A stretch of 64,000 nt of DNA from Stratiolaelaps scimitus (GCA_019614645.1 JABWDB010000004.1:20026001-20090000), one strand, 5' to 3'. Counted from the first letter of the stretch, positions 35,536-47,807 are shown. The notes: generated from the letters alone by a model not told the origin. Made by a program: numbers and translations.

Positions 35536-36249
35536 TCATGAGATGAAGCGGTGGTCGCGGGGCAACCGAGGGTATCTTATACTATTTATTAGTGGATATT
35601 AAATAATCGTATTCTGTAGGGAGTCTCTGAGTTTGACCGTGTCCGTGACAAAATCCGTGTCCCCATCAGCGATGTAGCATAAGCAAGTACGGGAAAAGAA
35701 AACTACACTTTCCTTTTGGTCGAACCGTAGCTACGGTGCCGTTGACACATACTTACAAATATGCAAGTTTGAAATGGAAAGAACAAAATGCGAAAGTGCC
35801 GCTGGCTGCTTAGCCCATCATCTAAAGGCGAAGCATTCATCTGTCGTCAACAATAACAACAACAACAGTAAAAGCCATAGTATTAGTTGATGGAACTACA
35901 CTTCCCTTTGATTAAAAAGGATGTCCCCACCCACGGTGCGTACCCGCCATATTAGCATAATCAGCTAGACCGAGAGTCGGCTAACGACATTTCATTTGTG
36001 AACTCTTTCGCTTACGGCTCTCTCGTAGTGAGCCGCGGTCGTGACTCAGGCTACATCCTGTGCCGCTCGTACGATCGAAGGCCTTCCGACCCCATTGTAC
36101 GCGAGGAACAACCTAAAGCGCTTTGCTGGCGAGACGCTGCCTGTGAATCCCTTAAGCATGATCAATCAGTTGAACTCAGAAAACCTAGAGCTCGCAACTA
36201 TACGCGTAGGTTGAGTTTTTGGGTCACATCGTTCATTTCGTAACATATT

Positions 36250-37000
36250 GTTCAATGAGAGGAACGGCAGATATATGGTACATATTGACCTGTATTGGTA
36301 GATTGTGTATCCTGTTCAAAATATGTGATGCGTAGATGTATCATATACGAACACTAGATATCGAAGATATCGCTTGTTCTATATGTGGCTTCAAAGCGGA
36401 AAATAGTTGTTCGAGATACCCCCGTATTTGTAGAAGCGGAAGGACTTCTTTGACCGTAGCGTCCCCGCGACATCTATTTGGCTATCTCAGGCAAGTAGGT
36501 TTCCATTGCTATTACAGCCAAGCAGGTGCTCAGCATAGCCAGTTTGGGTGATGCCGTCCACTAATGTGTTGTCTAGGAGAATATCGAAACATTCACATGT
36601 ATTATATAATGTACATTTATCGAACGGCTACGTCAAGCTAGTGATAAGATCAGCCATAGTTTCGTTTTACATTCGCCCTTCAAAAGTGTGTCCCCCGCTC
36701 AGATCGATGCTCAGTGTACAGGGGATCAAATGTACGTGTAGGTTGTTAGGTCAAACAAAACTAGGTTGGAATGAGTTGATTATCATCTTGAATGTTGGTT
36801 GCTCGCTGTGGCCACGCAGCTTTACTTCTCTCTCACAAAATAAGACAACAAACCGCTGACAAACGATGTGAATGTATGATTAGTTCGCCGACTCGAAAGG
36901 TTCTAACAAATATCGACGCCATTTTTTTGGTGTCATCGACAGCTAATTAACCCAGCTGCGGTTTTGCCCTTGAATGTTTCCAGGTTAGGTTCAAAGGTTT
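36250..37000. other. Spacer, nothing supported
   Basis: Short frames only, no repeats of note. Confidence 0.5.
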
Positions 37001-37649
37001 GGTCGTAGCAAATGTATGCTCGGCCACTTGCGGCACTTTTGACGTTTGCGGCCATACCATTTCAGCATATGACTGTCATATGCTTTACTGGGAGAGTTGC
37101 ACTGCAGAGCAAAACTGCGAGTGGGTCGGTGATCTGGCAGTCAGACAAAGTGGAGGGACCTCTTTCTCATAGACGTTTCTGTCTCTGCACCTGCTCAGTT
37201 CCACGCCTTTTTCTCCTTCATCTCCAAATTGGCCTAAAGACAGCTCAGCAAGCCACAGTAGTTCACTCGGCTCGGCAGGCCCTCTCCGGGCTACGCGTAG
37301 CAGAGAAATGCAGGAGAGAGCTGCAAAGCCGCACCTCGGGTGGCGCCCACTAGAAGTGGCGCTTAACGCGGAGCGGGTCCATTTGTTCCTTTACCTTAAT
37401 TTTGAGTCCACTTCACAACGTCTCCTCTCAGCTCCCTGACCGCTGCAATTTTCACATTCGTCTCTGCGCTTCTTCGTTCCCACTCTGGGAAAATGCACCC
37501 TGGCCCTGCGCGATTTCTGTTACAGCCCTCGGATAGAGGCAGTTGGGGAATAAGGACAGGAACTGGTGAGACATTGTCTCCTTGTGCGTCTGCCTATGCG
37601 TGTGTGGCTGTTTGTCATACACAGACGTCATATTCACTCAATTGGTGTG

Positions 37650-38480
37650 GGGAGGACTGAAGGTGACGTTATAGCATCGTTCGAGGGTAGCACCTTTTGA
37701 CGCATGTAGCTTATGTTTGTGTCGAAATAATGCGAAATGCAAAGATGCGAAATCGACAGTGTCGTAAATTAATCCGTGATGTTTGCTGCTGGCGTTTATA
37801 GGTGACGGCATGTATAGCTCGGCACAACAGCATAAGAAAATACATAAGGTCAGTTACACTAGTGAATATATTACGTCAGGTATATTCAGTAGACTGAAAC
37901 GCACCACATATAGCGGGTGGATGATACAAGCGCGAACCCTTTGTTACATTGAATGAAGTGCATTTCACTGTGACCCCTAAGTTACTTTGCAAACCTCCTT
38001 CCCATTCTGCGGCAATACGATGAGCTACGAAGTGCTAAGGGAAAGGCTCGACTCACCTGCAAAACCAGACCGAAAACAGATTGTACATTAGTGATTTGCG
38101 TTGTCCGGCACAATATCTGAGGCGATTGATAAAGCTTAGTTGAGGGTTGATAAACCGAGAAAAGCCCGGTGCTCTGCCACTCTGGCGAAACTTTCTTTGA
38201 TGACACATCATGCGACACGTGTAGACGAAGCATTTTGCCCTAAGATGTCTTCTTGGCAAAAAAAAAACAAGATTTTGCATAATGTTATGATTTTTATGGC
38301 CAATTTGTCCATTGGGACTTCACTTGTCTGCAAGGGGTCATTTTACTGTAGCTACAAATGGAAGTTAGTAAAGTTACGGCAACATTGCTTTGCCTGATCG
38401 AAAGTAATGTCCTCCCCGACGATGGCAACAGTGTTTGATGAGGGACGAACCGCTGCGTACACAATACAAACAAACGAATA
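37650..38480. other. AT-leaning spacer, nothing supported
   Basis: Only short overlapping frames. An A10-type run lies at about 38258-38268. Confidence 0.5.
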
Positions 38481-39077
38481 AATACTTGTGTATAGCATTT
38501 TCCTATCAAATGCGATCATTTGTTTGCAGGAGTTTTTTTTCACAATAATAAACGTGCAACCGGAACCACAATCCCATATACCTTGCAGTCGGACTTCCAA
38601 ACATTCTACGTTGCTCAATCAGTGCCATCTGAATTGTGGGACCAGGCTGGCGGACACCTTAGCACACACAGAATTCCTGCTCGTATGCAGATCCGTATTT
38701 GTCTCTGTCCCGGCGTCAGAGAGTCCTGCAAGGCATGGGCCAAACTGTTCGTCTCGGAAGGGGTTCCCCTCCGCCTCACGCTCCTGCGTTCATTTCCCGT
38801 TCGCTCTCGGTGATTTCCCAACTGCGTTGTTTCTTGGCTTGTATTGTATCCTCGCTTGATTCGGAGCCCGCTCCGCACTCTGAACTCTGGTTTCTTGTCA
38901 CGATCAGGCGTGTCCTGCTTTCTTTATCAGAGAATCTAATACTGTGTCGCCGAATCGCGATACAATTCGCCACTAAAAGTGGATAATGAGATGCGTTTCC
39001 GTTCGCTCTGCTGTTACAGCGACTCTGATTAGGGGATTAATTTTCATCTAGGATGTATCTCGCTCTTGGTGAAAACT

Positions 39078-39536
39078 ATGCCCATGAGTAAACGCTGCGC
39101 TCTCCATCAATTAACACACAATTGGCAGAACAAAGATAAAAACTTTTGGGAGGCCGCAAGAAGACATCGCGCGTATAGGAACCCGAGCAGACGGAGTCGG
39201 ATTCTCCGTCCGAGCGAGTCACAGGGACCAGACGCATCCAATAAGTCGGTCTGCACAACGACATCTATAATCGCCGCTCGAGTCAACGAACCATTCGTGA
39301 ACAGAGAAATTAATTCGTACGAAGTATTTCGTTCGGAAGACCGGCCATTCTTAACGACTGACTCTCAACTGGGCCTTCTGCAGAGGCCCGCAGCAGTCGC
39401 CGTCATCGGGATCCATGTCTCTCATCTCTGTCAAACAGGTATCCATGACGAAGCGGTTGAATGTCTCTGCCAGCTGAACCAAGTAATCGACGCGATCGAT
39501 TGTCATGAATATTTGATTATTCCGTTACAGTTATAA
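39078..39536 (+). other. 152-codon ATG open frame, probably chance
   Basis: ATG at 39078 opens 152 codons to TAA. The composition is ordinary (YEVFRSEDRPFLTTDSQLG in the middle). In a window of this size several frames of this length are expected by chance at even composition. No splice signal or family supports it. Confidence 0.12.
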
Positions 39537-39544
39537 TTGAGACC

Positions 39545-40230
39545 TCGTCTTCAGCCACGCGTAGAGAAGAATAAATGCATTTTCAAAGGTTTATGATTTG
39601 TCCATGCTGTAGAAGTAAGCAACACATGCTTGCCTACTTTCGGAGATCGTTCAAGTGCCATTCTTCGACAAATTATGATATAACATCATAACTTGTGCAA
39701 AAGTAACATAGTCACAGTGCTGTCTTCCTGTATTCCACCAGTTTTCAACCAATCTCGAAAAGGGAAAATCTCTCAGCCATCAATAACGACAATGTCATTC
39801 ATGTAGTATGGGATAAATCATTCGGTATTATTTATTATGTAATGCTCCTTAGCATTACAGATTAGATATTCAGTTACTATGCCATAGTGTAGGCAGCCTG
39901 CCCCGCCTATCATAGTTACTACGATGAACGAAATGACTAGTCCAACGTAGGTATGTAAAGGTCTCTCCCATTGCGTATGCATGACGTATTGCCCTTCGAT
40001 TAGTTGCATGAATGAACTGTGATAATAGTATTTGTGAGAGCGACACTTAGATCCACGGCGATACCATAAATGACGCCTAATTTAGATTATATTAGTTGTC
40101 AACTAATATACTACTTGTGCTGTTCTCGCCACGTGATGTCTCCACCTTAACCGAAGCATGGAGCTAGGAAGCTCTGCGCTCATACTTGGCGTCGCTGGAC
40201 ACATAGACATATCTATCTAAAAGTAACACA
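39545..40230. other. AT-rich spacer, nothing supported
   Basis: No open frame above 63 codons and no repeat. Confidence 0.55.
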
Positions 40231-41974
40231 TTGCATCTCTTCTTCCGCAGGCATTCCGACTTCATAGCCAAAGTACAATGCCATAGCACGCAACGGGAAC
40301 TGAAACAGGCAGATTTCAATAGAGCCAATGAGCTTTTTACTACAAGTTTATGCCGCCTTCTTTCCGATAGGCTCAGTTCTCTCTCACAGGCTTATACAAC
40401 GAATGCTCATTCAATTTTGTACGAATTACTCGTTTTTATTGAATTTGTAACGAGGTACTAAAACCTCATCCCTTGTCATGTTCGTGCTCCACCACAAGTG
40501 ACTGCTTGCCGCAGAAGTAGACGATGACGAAACAATAGAACGAATCCTGCTGCCCTCACGATGCCCCGTATGCAGAGAGTCGCTCCAGACAGGGCGCTCC
40601 AGACGTGGCCTGGCCAGGCCCAGAGACGATCCGGCTGTTAGCTTGCAATTCCTTTGTTCCACCAGATACAAAGCGTCTCTCTAGAAACGCATCGACTCGG
40701 AACCACTGGTGCTCGACGAGGCCTACAATTGTGGCTTTTTCCCTACGAGTCTTCTCTCGCGCGACCAGTCCCTGTCGCTGTCCTCGTCGGCCTTCCGGTT
40801 ACACGTTTGCTGTCGTCGGAACACGAAGAACGCATCTAGTCGCTAATGGTTTTTACCCGTTGGTCGGCACATCCTGCTACGCAAAGCACACTTGCAAAAA
40901 AAGCATACCTTGAGCGCACGTCTGACGCAGGCACAATCGATGCGATTTCTCGGGAAAATGATTTCGGATAGCGACAGTGTCAGTGCAAAGAATGCTCGCG
41001 TACCAACGTACAGCAGGTTGCTATGGATAATTTGCTTCCTTTGTTTTTGCCCGGTATTGATACGATATGTACTTCTACTATGCGGCAGTTTTCTCTAGCG
41101 TGAGTAGATGTCAGTGTGTCGCGGACTTGTGGATCACTTTCTCTTGTACCAACTGCATCTCGATACCTATCTTGTTTAGAACTCATGAGAAATACAGGCT
41201 ACAAGAAATGTCTATGAAGGGAGGCACCACTTACTTCGGGTTCGAGTATACGAACCACTTTCAAGTATGTTACGAAAGTGAGAGGGAGAGAGCGTCAACA
41301 CTTCGTTGCCGTGGGGTCAACTTCCGTGAGGACAATTCATTCGACGTTCAGGCGCATCTACCCATTGGTGCGGGTACACCACAATCTATCTGTTTCATAG
41401 ACAAAAGCCTCAGTTCGTACGCAGCAGATAGTAGGCGAGAAACCAAAACAAGGTCGCAACGAAGAACATTTCCTGGAAGTAAACTTGTCACTTGAGAAGA
41501 CCAGAAAACATTTCAATGGCTGAGACAACGGGTAGCATGGTGAACACATCGGCATCAAAGCAGAGCGGGGTTCGACCACAACGCAGATATCCCCAGACGG
41601 CAGAGCATTCAGTGCCAATAATGACTTCGAGCGGATATCTATTACTAAGCCGTGCACGTGCGTGGGGCTCTTTACATCGGCGGCGTTATCTCGATAAGGA
41701 AGTGGGGAGTCGATATATTTTATGTACTGGGTTTTGGTATCGATTTAGGCATCGCAAAATGGCGACGTGATCGCTTGCGTCATAGTGAACATCGGGTATG
41801 TGTCAAGTCGTCGGTCGACAACTGGCAACGAGCAAACACGATCATCCATAAAATGCGTCCAGTGCGACATGTGGTTACTCGCACGACGATATGGTGGTCT
41901 GTTATTGATGGTTATGTTTCCTACACCGTCAGCGTGATCCCACCCGAGATGGATATGGTTAATAGATAAAACTG

Positions 41975-42345
41975 GAGCGATATAGCGTAGCCGAGTTCAC
42001 GTATTCGTATCTCGATACGCCGAACGAGCATGCGAAAGTAACAGCAGCTCGAATTGTTAGAGCTAGAGCAGAATACTATACGAGTGCTCACTATTAAACA
42101 GGTGAAAATATATCACATGTGACAAATGCTTTACTTTATTTACAGCCTGATATTCCGACACTTATATTGCAGTCGAGACATTCGTGCATGCGTGATATAC
42201 CCGTTAAGGGACTCGAATCAGCGATCACGAGCGGTCCTTTTTCTAGCTCGCTTGTTTTGTTTGACTGACTGCCAAGCTTATCAAGAGAGCATAATCTGAG
42301 AACAGCCCATTGGGGGAAATGGTTAGAAAGCCACGGAGAAAAATA
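41975..42345. other. Spacer, nothing supported
   Basis: About 370 bases without an open frame of note. Confidence 0.55.
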
Positions 42346-42417
42346 AATGACCCAGGGGATCGCTTTTTTTCAACCTCCACCTCGTATATCCCTCCGCCGC
42401 CATTTCCTACACCACAG

Positions 42418-42695
42418 CGTTACGTTCCAGCGTCCGAACAACCATCTCCGATCGGCGTTTGAACGAGGCACTAGCCACATCTCAACGAGACTCAACGACC
42501 CAAACGCCTGCGGCTTTCGGCCTCTCGCGCTCACGTTCTGTCCTACACGAGCTGAGTGGATCCATCTACAGGGGTCGTTCGCGTCAGTCGCTGCGTCAGT
42601 CGCTGCGTCAGTCGGTCACCTCCTCATGCGCTCCTTTTCTGGCGGGGCCTCGTCTTCCATTCCCCTCGATCGCATCCTCACTATCTTCTGGATAA
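42418..42695 (+). CDS. Candidate Ser/Arg-rich exon
   Basis: A very long pyrimidine tract (about 42363-42411) ending CCTACACCACAG is a strong acceptor at 42417. The frame after it is open for 92 codons to TAA 42693-42695. It is Ser/Arg-rich: TTISDRRLNEALATSQRDST, then FGLSRSRSVLHELSG. Near the end a 12-bp tandem triplication gives RQSLRQSLRQS. A 187-codon frame in another register (ATG 42347) and a minus frame compete. No family is recognised. Confidence 0.18.
42581..42616 (+). repeat. 12-bp tandem repeat, three copies
   Basis: The unit GCGTCAGTCGCT is repeated three times with one mismatch in the last copy. The unit is a multiple of three, so it does not disturb reading frames. Confidence 0.88.
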
Positions 42696-43159
42696 CTAGA
42701 CCTGGACTGTGTGCGTGTGGTTGGCGGGAACAGACACCGGCCGGACGACAGGGAGCGGATACAGCCGAACTAGAGCCAACGTACCGAGCTTGGAAGACCA
42801 ACCTAGGCGAGACGGTGGCTATGATTGTGGAGGGGGCCCCTGGGTCCTCTACGCCCGGCGGCCAATCGAGGATTCGGAGCAAAAACTCATTAACGATTAA
42901 TTTTCACTGAGAAGAGACGAAGCGTCGGCGCGGGCCGAGCGGGGGCGATTGAGCAAGGAGCAGCGCCACGAGTGGAAGGAGGCGAACGAGATAGATTAAT
43001 TAATATTATTGGGTAATGGTAATAGTGGCCGGGACGCTACGGGAACGGTAAACCCGCCAGCAGCCGGAGTAGCTGGGGCATGTGGCCGTGAAGACGACGA
43101 CGTCGGCGGCGGCACAAGATGTGAGTTCGTCGAGGTCCTCCCTGGCGAAATCGAACCGG

Positions 43160-43181
43160 AGCAGCAGCAGCAGCAGCAGCG
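43160..43181 (+). repeat. (CAG)7 triplet repeat
   Basis: About seven AGC/CAG units. Plus frames read Gln (43009-43257) or Ser (43082-43276). The minus strand reads Leu or Cys. The Ser frame gives SSSRSSLAKSNRSSS followed by LRDLGQTPWLAKLVQEEVED. Which frame is used, if any, cannot be told. Confidence 0.9.
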
Positions 43182-43499
43182 ACGGCGGCGATGGTGTAGT
43201 GCTTCGGGATCTTGGCCAGACGCCCTGGTTAGCCAAGCTCGTCCAGGAAGAGGTTGAAGACGACCGGCCCGCATAAGACGAGAAGGAGTCCCAGTTAGTG
43301 TTCCAACTAGGCGATCTCACATGGTGGACCCTCTACCTCAGGGCGAAGGCATCTAATCACTGAGGTTGGAAAGGAACTCTTCGAACAAGGCGTACGTTTA
43401 GGTGGACGCGCAAATGGACGCTGTACTTTGACAGGTGTTACTGCTGCAGCTGTATCGCACCTAACTACGTGTGATACGCTATGATGACTGTATGTGTCC

Positions 43500-43875
43500 T
43501 CCAAATTCTCCCCAAACTCTCTCGTTGGCCAACCGTTTTCGAAACGTTCGCAGGTAGGTGTCTCTTTTTGCCAAATCTACGGAGGTATTGTCCCCATGAC
43601 AGGATGGTGTAGTAGTTAATCTGCCCGTGTTCTCGCGTTACCCATTTGATAACATCCGTCATAAATCCATCTGAGCTGTGGCGAATATCGTTTGCCACAG
43701 CCCAGATGGATCAGTTCTCCCTAATTGTAGCCTGACTTCGCTCGGCCATCAAGTTATCCATCAATCGAATAGGCCGACGAGGACAGGACAAATAGCTGTC
43801 CAGATGATGATCTTGAAGAGTAACAACGCAACAAACAACGCGAATACACGCCTTTATATACTCCCTGCGTAGCAT
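43500..43875 (-). mobile_element. Decayed non-LTR retrotransposon fragment (R1/LOA/Jockey type)
   Basis: On the minus strand, starting at ATG 43875 (MLRREYIKACIRVV), a frame runs through RRPIRLMDNLMAERS. It meets an in-frame TGA at 43713-43711, then continues as DVIKWVTREHGQINYY and GQYLRRFGKKRHLP. This order matches the stretch after the reverse transcriptase in R1-like elements. There, a Pro-Ile-x-Leu...Glu-Arg motif precedes a Trp-x-x-Arg-x-His-Gly motif, and then a Gly-x-Tyr-Leu-x-Arg-Phe motif. The usual Cys-rich end is not readable. The stop, a likely deletion between the last two motifs, and short length show a dead copy. The match is from memory of family motifs and needs a search. 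Confidence 0.4.
43665..43711. repeat. 47-nt near-perfect inverted repeat
   Basis: Two 21-base arms (43665-43685 and 43691-43711) flank a 5-base loop (TATCG). The arms differ at two positions. In RNA of one sense, one of these becomes a G-U pair. The repeat makes both strands start a similar short frame. It sits inside the retrotransposon relic, next to its in-frame stop. Confidence 0.85.
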
Positions 43876-44463
43876 GAACACGATACGATAGTTGACATGA
43901 CAATATGTTCACCGGTCTCGTTCCACGATGCAATGGTAGCGAGGGAAAAAAAACCCTCCCTTTCTCTCACCCTACCTATAATAAACATAACGAATAATGT
44001 CGCGATCATAACGGCGTTTCATTCACACAAACACCCACACAAGCAGATGTCACATAGCGTTCCTGACACGTTCACGTATGCCTATGAGCGGACAATGAAC
44101 ATTACACAATGCTCAGCCCCACGTATTGTACAGGGTCTCGTTCCGCGTTTGCTCGTCGGCATCTCTCCTCGCTGGTCTTTTGTTTCAAAACAAAAAAAAA
44201 AAGAGAAGAATGCTCAAACAGCCGGACGCCGGGTCATAAAGTAACGCCATCATCATTATCATATGCGCGGCGGTGCTCGTTGACAGACTGTCGGCGACAT
44301 AAAAGCAAATGTTGTTGTCCTCTTACGAGCATCAACATTCGCCGCCCGCCTCCGACGCCACTAAATGGACCCATCCAACCGCCGGTCAAGACCTCTGCGC
44401 AGCGGAGAGATTGTTATGACGATATAATAGAAGCATCAATGCCTGGCGGGGCCAGTAATTTTC

Positions 44464-44574
44464 ATGCGCTACTCCGGCGGCGCCGCCGCCGCCGCCGCCG
44501 CAGCGCTTCAAAAGCAGCGGCAGAATCCGCAAGAACAGCAGTGCAACAACAACAACAACAGCAACATTGAGGAG
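44464..44574 (+). CDS. Candidate first exon with Ala8 and Asn5, ends GAG|GTAACT
   Basis: An ATG at 44464 opens 37 codons and ends at a good donor, GAG|GTAACT, in phase 0. The peptide starts MRYSGG, then eight Ala, then LQKQRQNPQEQQC, five Asn and SNIEE. Ala runs followed by Gln/Asn-rich sequence are common in arthropod transcription regulators. The start context is weak (pyrimidine at -3). Two other plus frames read through the same triplets as poly-Arg/poly-Gln and poly-Pro/poly-Thr. The former extends a 153-codon frame from 44109. No domain is recognised. Confidence 0.25.
44475..44503 (+). repeat. (GCC)9 triplet repeat
   Basis: Pure GCC/CGC run, with GC skew changing to CAG/CAA triplets downstream (44546-44567). 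Confidence 0.92.
44546..44567 (+). repeat. (CAA)n triplet repeat
   Basis: CAA/ACA triplets with one CAG. It encodes Asn, Gln or Thr depending on frame. Confidence 0.85.
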
Positions 44575-44676
44575 GTAACTGCGTGTAATTACACTTATAC
44601 TGCCATGTATTTGCCCATTCATCCGTTTGTTTTTTCCGTCATCCGTTTGCCGTGCCCAGCCTCGGCGCAACTGGCG

Positions 44677-44700
44677 GCTGCCGCCGCCGCCGCCGCCACC
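44677..44700 (+). repeat. (GCC)7 triplet repeat
   Basis: Second GCC run about 175 bases after the first, in the same plus frame, giving a second Ala run in the read-through frame. Confidence 0.9.
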
Positions 44701-44770
44701 AGCGACTCGTGGGCGGGAGAAGGAGGAGGTTATTGCGAGGAGGCAGCGTTATCTGCACTTAAATAGAAGT

Positions 44771-44851
44771 ATGACCCCTCTTCCTCGCTTTGTCCTCGTT
44801 TTGCTTCTTGCCGTCGTTCGCTCATTCACGTGTTGGACACACTCGAAGTGA
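44771..44851 (+). other. Short frame resembling a signal peptide
   Basis: ATG at 44771 opens 26 codons (MTPLPRFVLVLLLAVVRSF, then TCWTHSK) ending in TGA. A donor-like GAA|GTGAAT overlaps the end and could continue it. Arg before a hydrophobic core fits a signal peptide. The purine at -3 (AGTATGA) is favourable. Too short to be certain of. Confidence 0.15.
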
Positions 44852-45990
44852 ATTGTGTATCGTTGTATTTACTGCGTAAATTTATATTACACTGCAACGC
44901 GAGCGAGGATGCACTGTGAAGATTGACGTAATGAATTGATGGAAAACATACGAAAAAATTGCGTTCTCTAAAGTAACGTCGGTAAAGTCGACATCGTTGA
45001 GCATGCGAATGTCAACGCTCAGTGCAACATACACATTATGTACCGCTCATATCTGCAGTGGAATAATTGAAAAACGCGAGATAGAATAATCATCATTCGT
45101 TGTGTATCAGTTAAGCAGTTAAACAACAAAGAAAACGTATGACACGCCTTCTTTGTTGTTTTTGTATAACATTTGTTATATTACGAATTATACATATATT
45201 ATACATTATATACACAGATAAGCATGTAGCTACTAAAAAAAAAAATAAAAAAAAATATTTTTTTTAAAAAATTAACTAACCACTAAATGCTACTGAATTA
45301 AGCGTAGTACCTCGCACGAGCCGAATATTGCTTCGCTTGCATGTATCTCCTCCGCCGCCGTCGCCTCGCCTATATATATATATATATGCTGGTATCAACG
45401 ATTATAAATGGGCTCTATGGCTCTCTGTCGGTCAGTGCGTGTTATCGTCGGGGCCATGCACGACCACTGTTACGCAGTAGCGGAACCCAATTGTGGGATA
45501 TATAAGGCAGTTGTGGTGATGGTAGATCCATGACGACGCAGCATAATGTCCGCTTTGCTGTGAGCCGGCAGCCGACAAGTACCAAACCATAACCTTATGT
45601 CTACCATCGACCCCTGTTGGCGTTATCCCAGCCTCGCGTGTACTTGTACACCATTACATGTATGCAAATAGATAGATTGGTTGATTGATGGCGGTTTACC
45701 GTAAACGCTCGCGGTCGCTTGTGCAGTGTTCATATTTCTGTTTCGTTCAGTTCCTCTTCTGTTTGTGACTAACTCAGTCGGCAAGAGCGTCATGCTAAAA
45801 GTTCCGCTTGCCCTTCAATCGCTGATATTCTACTGTATCTTACCGCGACGCCCACTGCGGCTGTCACATAACGCTCGAATACCTTATCCGTCCTTCTGAC
45901 GTAGCCAGACTGTGACTTCTATAGTTGAAAAACATGATCGGGCAGACGACCGTCTCTTTTCATTTGCACACTTAACGCACTGCATAGTTC
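44852..45990. other. AT-rich spacer, nothing supported
   Basis: About 1.1 kb with no open frame of 60 codons until 45919. Contains an A/T homopolymer block at 45233-45275 and a (TA)8 run at 45371-45387. Confidence 0.6.
45233..45275. repeat. Poly-A/poly-T low-complexity block
   Basis: Runs of A10, A9, T8 and A6 in close succession. Their complementary nature allows a weak hairpin. Confidence 0.85.
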
Positions 45991-45999
45991 TATGAAACA

Positions 46000-46800
46000 G
46001 CTGTTCAAGCTTTGTCCAAAGGCCGTTGCTGCTGGTGGGCGAAGGAACGAACGGATCAGGCGACAGCCGAGGACTACGCCACTTTGCTGTATTGCAAACG
46101 TTGTCCCGGTCACCGCTGGACAGATTTTCTCACCAGGCGAGAACCATGAGGACTTTCAGGGCCAAAGGACCGCTTTTCTACATAAGCCGTGTGCTGAAGA
46201 GAATTCAAGAGGAAATTGTTGTCGGCTCATCTGCCGGCTAACAAACAAACACACGGCGAATAGTGGCGACAGAGGGAACCACTGCATTGTCAAGGATATC
46301 CTACTATCCTCTTCGCCAATTTTGTATCTTCAATGCAGTAGCGCATTGGCCGCGTGGGCAAGGAGGAGGAGGTGGCCTACGCGCCCTCGGGAACGGTGCC
46401 CACGATTCGGACGTAGGAGTTGAGTGCGATGATACTTTGTTGCAGCTGGGATCTACCTGCACTAGTGTACCCTGATTAGTTGCACTCATCGGACGTGTAG
46501 GGGGAAGTCGGTGGCGAGGGGATGGATACACGTTAGCCATACGGAAGTCAGCCGACGAACGGCGATGCAGCTGTTTGCTATGTGACCATCGTATGCTGGT
46601 GGAAGCACTCGTTATCGTAGCAAGTGGCGGGTTGTTCGTCTGTGGAAAATGCAATGAGCGGTCGCTGCTTACAGCGGCCGGGATGGTGAACCAGGACAAA
46701 ATCAATAGGGAACCGGGCGGGGGTGCGTGAACAGGAGCCTCTAGCACTCGGGTAGGCCACACTGTTGGCCACATTATGCCAACAGTTGTGTCCACAGGAT
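46000..46800. other. GC-rich island without a supported gene
   Basis: The minus frame at 46304-46795 (163 codons, Pro/Ser/Thr rich: PSPRHRLPPTRPMSATNQG) and plus frames at 45992-46423 and 46263-46475 overlap. The minus frame has the more natural composition, but no splice or domain evidence selects it. Confidence 0.35.
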
Positions 46801-47072
46801 TGCTTTAAATGACTGTTCGACTATCACATTCTTACCGGAGAACAAAAGATGGAGTTAATACGGGGGATACTTAATGACAATACAAAATCTCATCAAAGAG
46901 CCGACAATACAGCCGGAACTGTCACTCGCGGGAGTGACAATATCCCGCAATGACTTTAGATAGATAGATATGTGTATAACGCCGTGTATATTTAAATACA
47001 TGTAATTCAGCAGTGCCGTGGACGTTAAATGCTGGGTTAGAGTCATCCCGAAAAATTTAGTCTAGACACGCA

Positions 47073-47094
47073 ATATATATATATATATATATAC
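47073..47094 (+). repeat. (AT)10 microsatellite
   Basis: Pure AT run. Confidence 0.9.
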
Positions 47095-47654
47095 ATCGAT
47101 TCTTGGGTGCGAGGTTGGACGTAAATAACCATCACGGACAAACACCGGACGTCACTGCTTCACGGTAATGTGATAAATCTACTCACTGTAAGCCTTGGAC
47201 CCGTTAAGGATTTGGGCGTGCTTTGGAAATGAATTTCTATTTGTTCGAACTAGGCTTGTCGGGGGGGTGGAATATTCAGTCTTTCAACGGTTGTCCACCC
47301 CGGTCCATCCTCTTATGAGCCTGAGTCGCCACCTGCACTGGCTAACATCAGGCATGCATGTGCAACTAACTATGGATGGTTTATCCTACTGGCCTGCCCC
47401 TGAGTGAACCTCCATGTATACATATCCGGCGCTACCGGTAAAGAACGAACCCGTTGTGGGAGTTAGGTTCCGGCAACGCCGATAAGGACACCAATATCAG
47501 CAGAAATAGCAGTACAGTGGAGCGACTGTGGTTGAATGTCTCGCGTTGATACCGTTCGTGGGAGTGCAGTTGGTCGAAATGTCATTCAGTCTCTGACGGG
47601 ACAACTACGTACATATGTTGTTCGCTACTGCTCGAATCAGATTCTGCCATCGAG

Positions 47655-47686
<32 letters not shown>
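47655..47686 (+). repeat. (AT)n microsatellite, interrupted once
   Basis: About 32 bases of AT with one C, followed by GTGTATATTTATGTGTG. Confidence 0.9.
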
Positions 47687-47807
47687 GTGTATATTTATGT
47701 GTGTCGAATCCTTTTCATATCGGGTAACAGCGGAACGGCAACAACGGTGAAAGCTAAGCGACTGCGTTAGCTGTATATAGTGGTCGAGGTAGTTGTAGTA
47801 GCTCGGT

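Noticed and set aside
42581..42616. CRISPR-like repeat array
   Set aside because: The units are directly adjacent with no spacers and only 12 bases long. It is a simple tandem repeat.
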